A DNA stretch of 64,000 bases from positions 1,922,001 to 1,986,000 of the forward strand of contig NC_026501.1 in assembly GCF_000182925.2 (NCBI RefSeq). Direction: 5' to 3'. The notes under the pieces were generated by a model that saw nothing but the letters and a program-made list of their open reading frames with translations, was not told the DNA's origin and did no database searches. Numbering within the stretch: position 1 is the first letter of the stretch; each line of letters starts with the position of its first letter. The position numbers and the translations under genes were made by a program. Below are positions 62,711-64,000 of this stretch, in pieces. This DNA is from Neurospora crassa OR74A (lineage: Eukaryota > Ascomycota > Sordariomycetes > Sordariales > Sordariaceae).

Positions 62711-64000
62711 TCAGATGGTAGCCCCCGTCGCGCTCGGTTTACTTTCCTTTCCAAGCTCGCCATACGCACGGTCCAGCATCTGTCGTATACTCCTGTAGCT
62801 GACGACGAAAACCGTGGCATTGTCGCGACTGGTGAGCAAGATCTGTTCTTCGGAGCTGGCGTCGAGCTTACTCAAGCAATTGAGGTAGTGATTCGTGTCG
62901 AGCCGAGCCTTTCCATCGGCATCCACTTGGTGGAAGACATAATCCCTGAATAGTTTTAGGAGGAGGCGCTCTCCAGTTTCCGACCAGTTGTGCACCCCAC
63001 AAGAATCGCCCCGCTCGTTAACAACGGACAGTTTGAACATGAGACGGGCAATCCTGCCATTCTCCAATTCCCTCATAAGATGGAACTCTTTCTCATCGGA
63101 CTCCTGCATGACAAAATTGGCAAAATTGGCGAGGTGTGTTGTGATTCCGCCAAGTAGGGTCTCAACCGTCTTGGTTTCCCCTGGAGCAGAAGGCTTAATG
63201 AGCCATTCCAATACTCCCCTCAACTGTGTCGAATAGCGCGGCACAATGGTAGCCAGAGCAGCGTCAATGTTGTTGAAATTGAGCGTCGGGGTGTTCGTGG
63301 CCAGAGCCAGAATAATTCTGCCAAACTTGACAAAATCCTCTTGTTGCAGCTCCTCAATAGTTTTGCGATTGGGGCTGTCATGATGTAGTACATCGAGGAT
63401 TGAGCACGCCGCAAGCCGAATGCGGTTGTTTTCCCAGATGATCTTGCTCAACTCCAGACAGCGGGCGGCCAGCTTGGCATTGTGGATGGCCAACAGCGCG
63501 TTCGCTATTTGGCACACATAGCTCCATAAAAGGTTCTCGGGAATCTTGTTCGTATTCCGTAATCTGTTGTGGCTGTTGTTTGGTGGAAAATGATGGTCGT
63601 AGAGTGTTTCGGAAAGAGGGTGAAAGTCATACACGAAGATCAGAGAACTGTCGCCAAAGAATTCGGTGGTAAATGCTTCGTGTACGGTGACAATGTTTGC
63701 GTTGATGATCTTTTTCCACTCCTTAGTGACGTTGAGAATGGCCTTTTCGTTGGTCAACCGGTAACCTGCCAGAGCCGAGTTAGTGAACTTATATTCTCAA
63801 AGCCAGAAACTAGGCATGTCATTACCTTCGATACGTCTCAAGGCGAAGTGTCTCCCATTCTTGTTGTTCTGTGCTTTGTACATCCAACTAGGATAGCCAA
63901 AGCAAGTGGAGTTCCTCGTAGCCTTTGTATCGAGTGGGAAGAGCGAGTGCCAGCGATCAAGATTAGGAAGCCCGGAATCTGCTGCGGTTAGCGACCGATC
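62711..64000 (-). CDS. PAN3: PAN3, regulatory subunit of the PAN2-PAN3 deadenylase (5' part outside the window)
   Basis: C-terminal part of PAN3 on the minus strand in two visible exons, 63826 to beyond 64000 and 63765-62711, with a 60-bp intron (donor GTAATG, acceptor GGCAG). About 409 residues are visible. PAN3 bridges PAN2 to poly(A)-binding protein and to RNA for cytoplasmic poly(A) shortening. The visible part covers the pseudokinase, with FGYPSWMYKA, ALRRIEGYRLTNEKA, IPENLLWSYVCQIANALLAIH and DVLHHD. The catalytic HRD and DFG motifs are absent, as expected of this family. The coiled coil and C-terminal knob follow (GRIARLMFKLSVVNERG, LFRDYVFHQVD, LDRAYGELGKES). The N-terminal zinc finger and PAM2 motif lie beyond the window. 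Confidence 0.95.

Noticed and set aside
1-64000. CRISPR arrays, bacterial operons, ribosome binding sites, rRNA
   Set aside because: The window is clearly fungal nuclear DNA; no regularly spaced repeats or rRNA sequence seen.

Overview
This is eukaryotic DNA from a filamentous ascomycete, most likely a Sordariomycete. The genes carry short introns (about 50-160 bp, one of 343 bp) with GTAAGT/GTGAGT-type donors, and pyrimidine-rich leaders precede several starts. The families fit too: a HAL/Sat4-type kinase, RfeG, a DHYC palmitoyltransferase and an ASH1-type SET protein. One AT-rich island has the mutation pattern left by repeat-induced point mutation (RIP). The species cannot be named from the sequence alone.

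Layout. 1-9930: no gene recognised. 9933-13435 (+): CT-rich leader and a HAL/Sat4-like Ser/Thr kinase. 13436-18023: long gap with homopolymer runs and short dispersed motifs. 18024-21886 (-): importin-7/8 (Nmd5-type) in seven exons. 22983-25331: RIP-degraded Tc1/mariner-like element with readable terminal inverted repeats and TA target duplications. 28531-30032 (-): RfeG-like protein. 34037-36117 (-): DNA polymerase eta. 37913-39500 (-): Pfa5-like palmitoyltransferase. 44653-44941 (+): small two-exon Cys-rich protein. 49204-53063 (-): ASH1-like H3K36 methyltransferase. 56041-56736 (+): low-complexity hypothetical protein. 57713-59403 (-): 507-residue protein with a C-terminal Zn2Cys6 pattern. 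61153-61784 (+): LSM7. 62711->64000 (-): C-terminal part of PAN3, cut by the window edge.

The genes are mostly conserved housekeeping functions: signalling, nuclear import, translesion DNA synthesis, protein palmitoylation, chromatin methylation, and U6/decay RNA factors next to a deadenylase subunit. They do not form a biosynthetic or defence cluster. LSM7 and PAN3 are convergent neighbours and both act in mRNA turnover, but fungal gene order makes this weak evidence of a link.

I found no convincing new multi-gene system. The best leads are the 74-residue triple C-x2-C protein, the misplaced Zn2Cys6 cluster, the element whose core but not its ends looks RIP-mutated, the RGG-extended LSM7, and the unusually low gene density with little visible repeat content. 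All splice sites were placed by eye from reading frame, splice consensus and family alignment. No transcript evidence was available.
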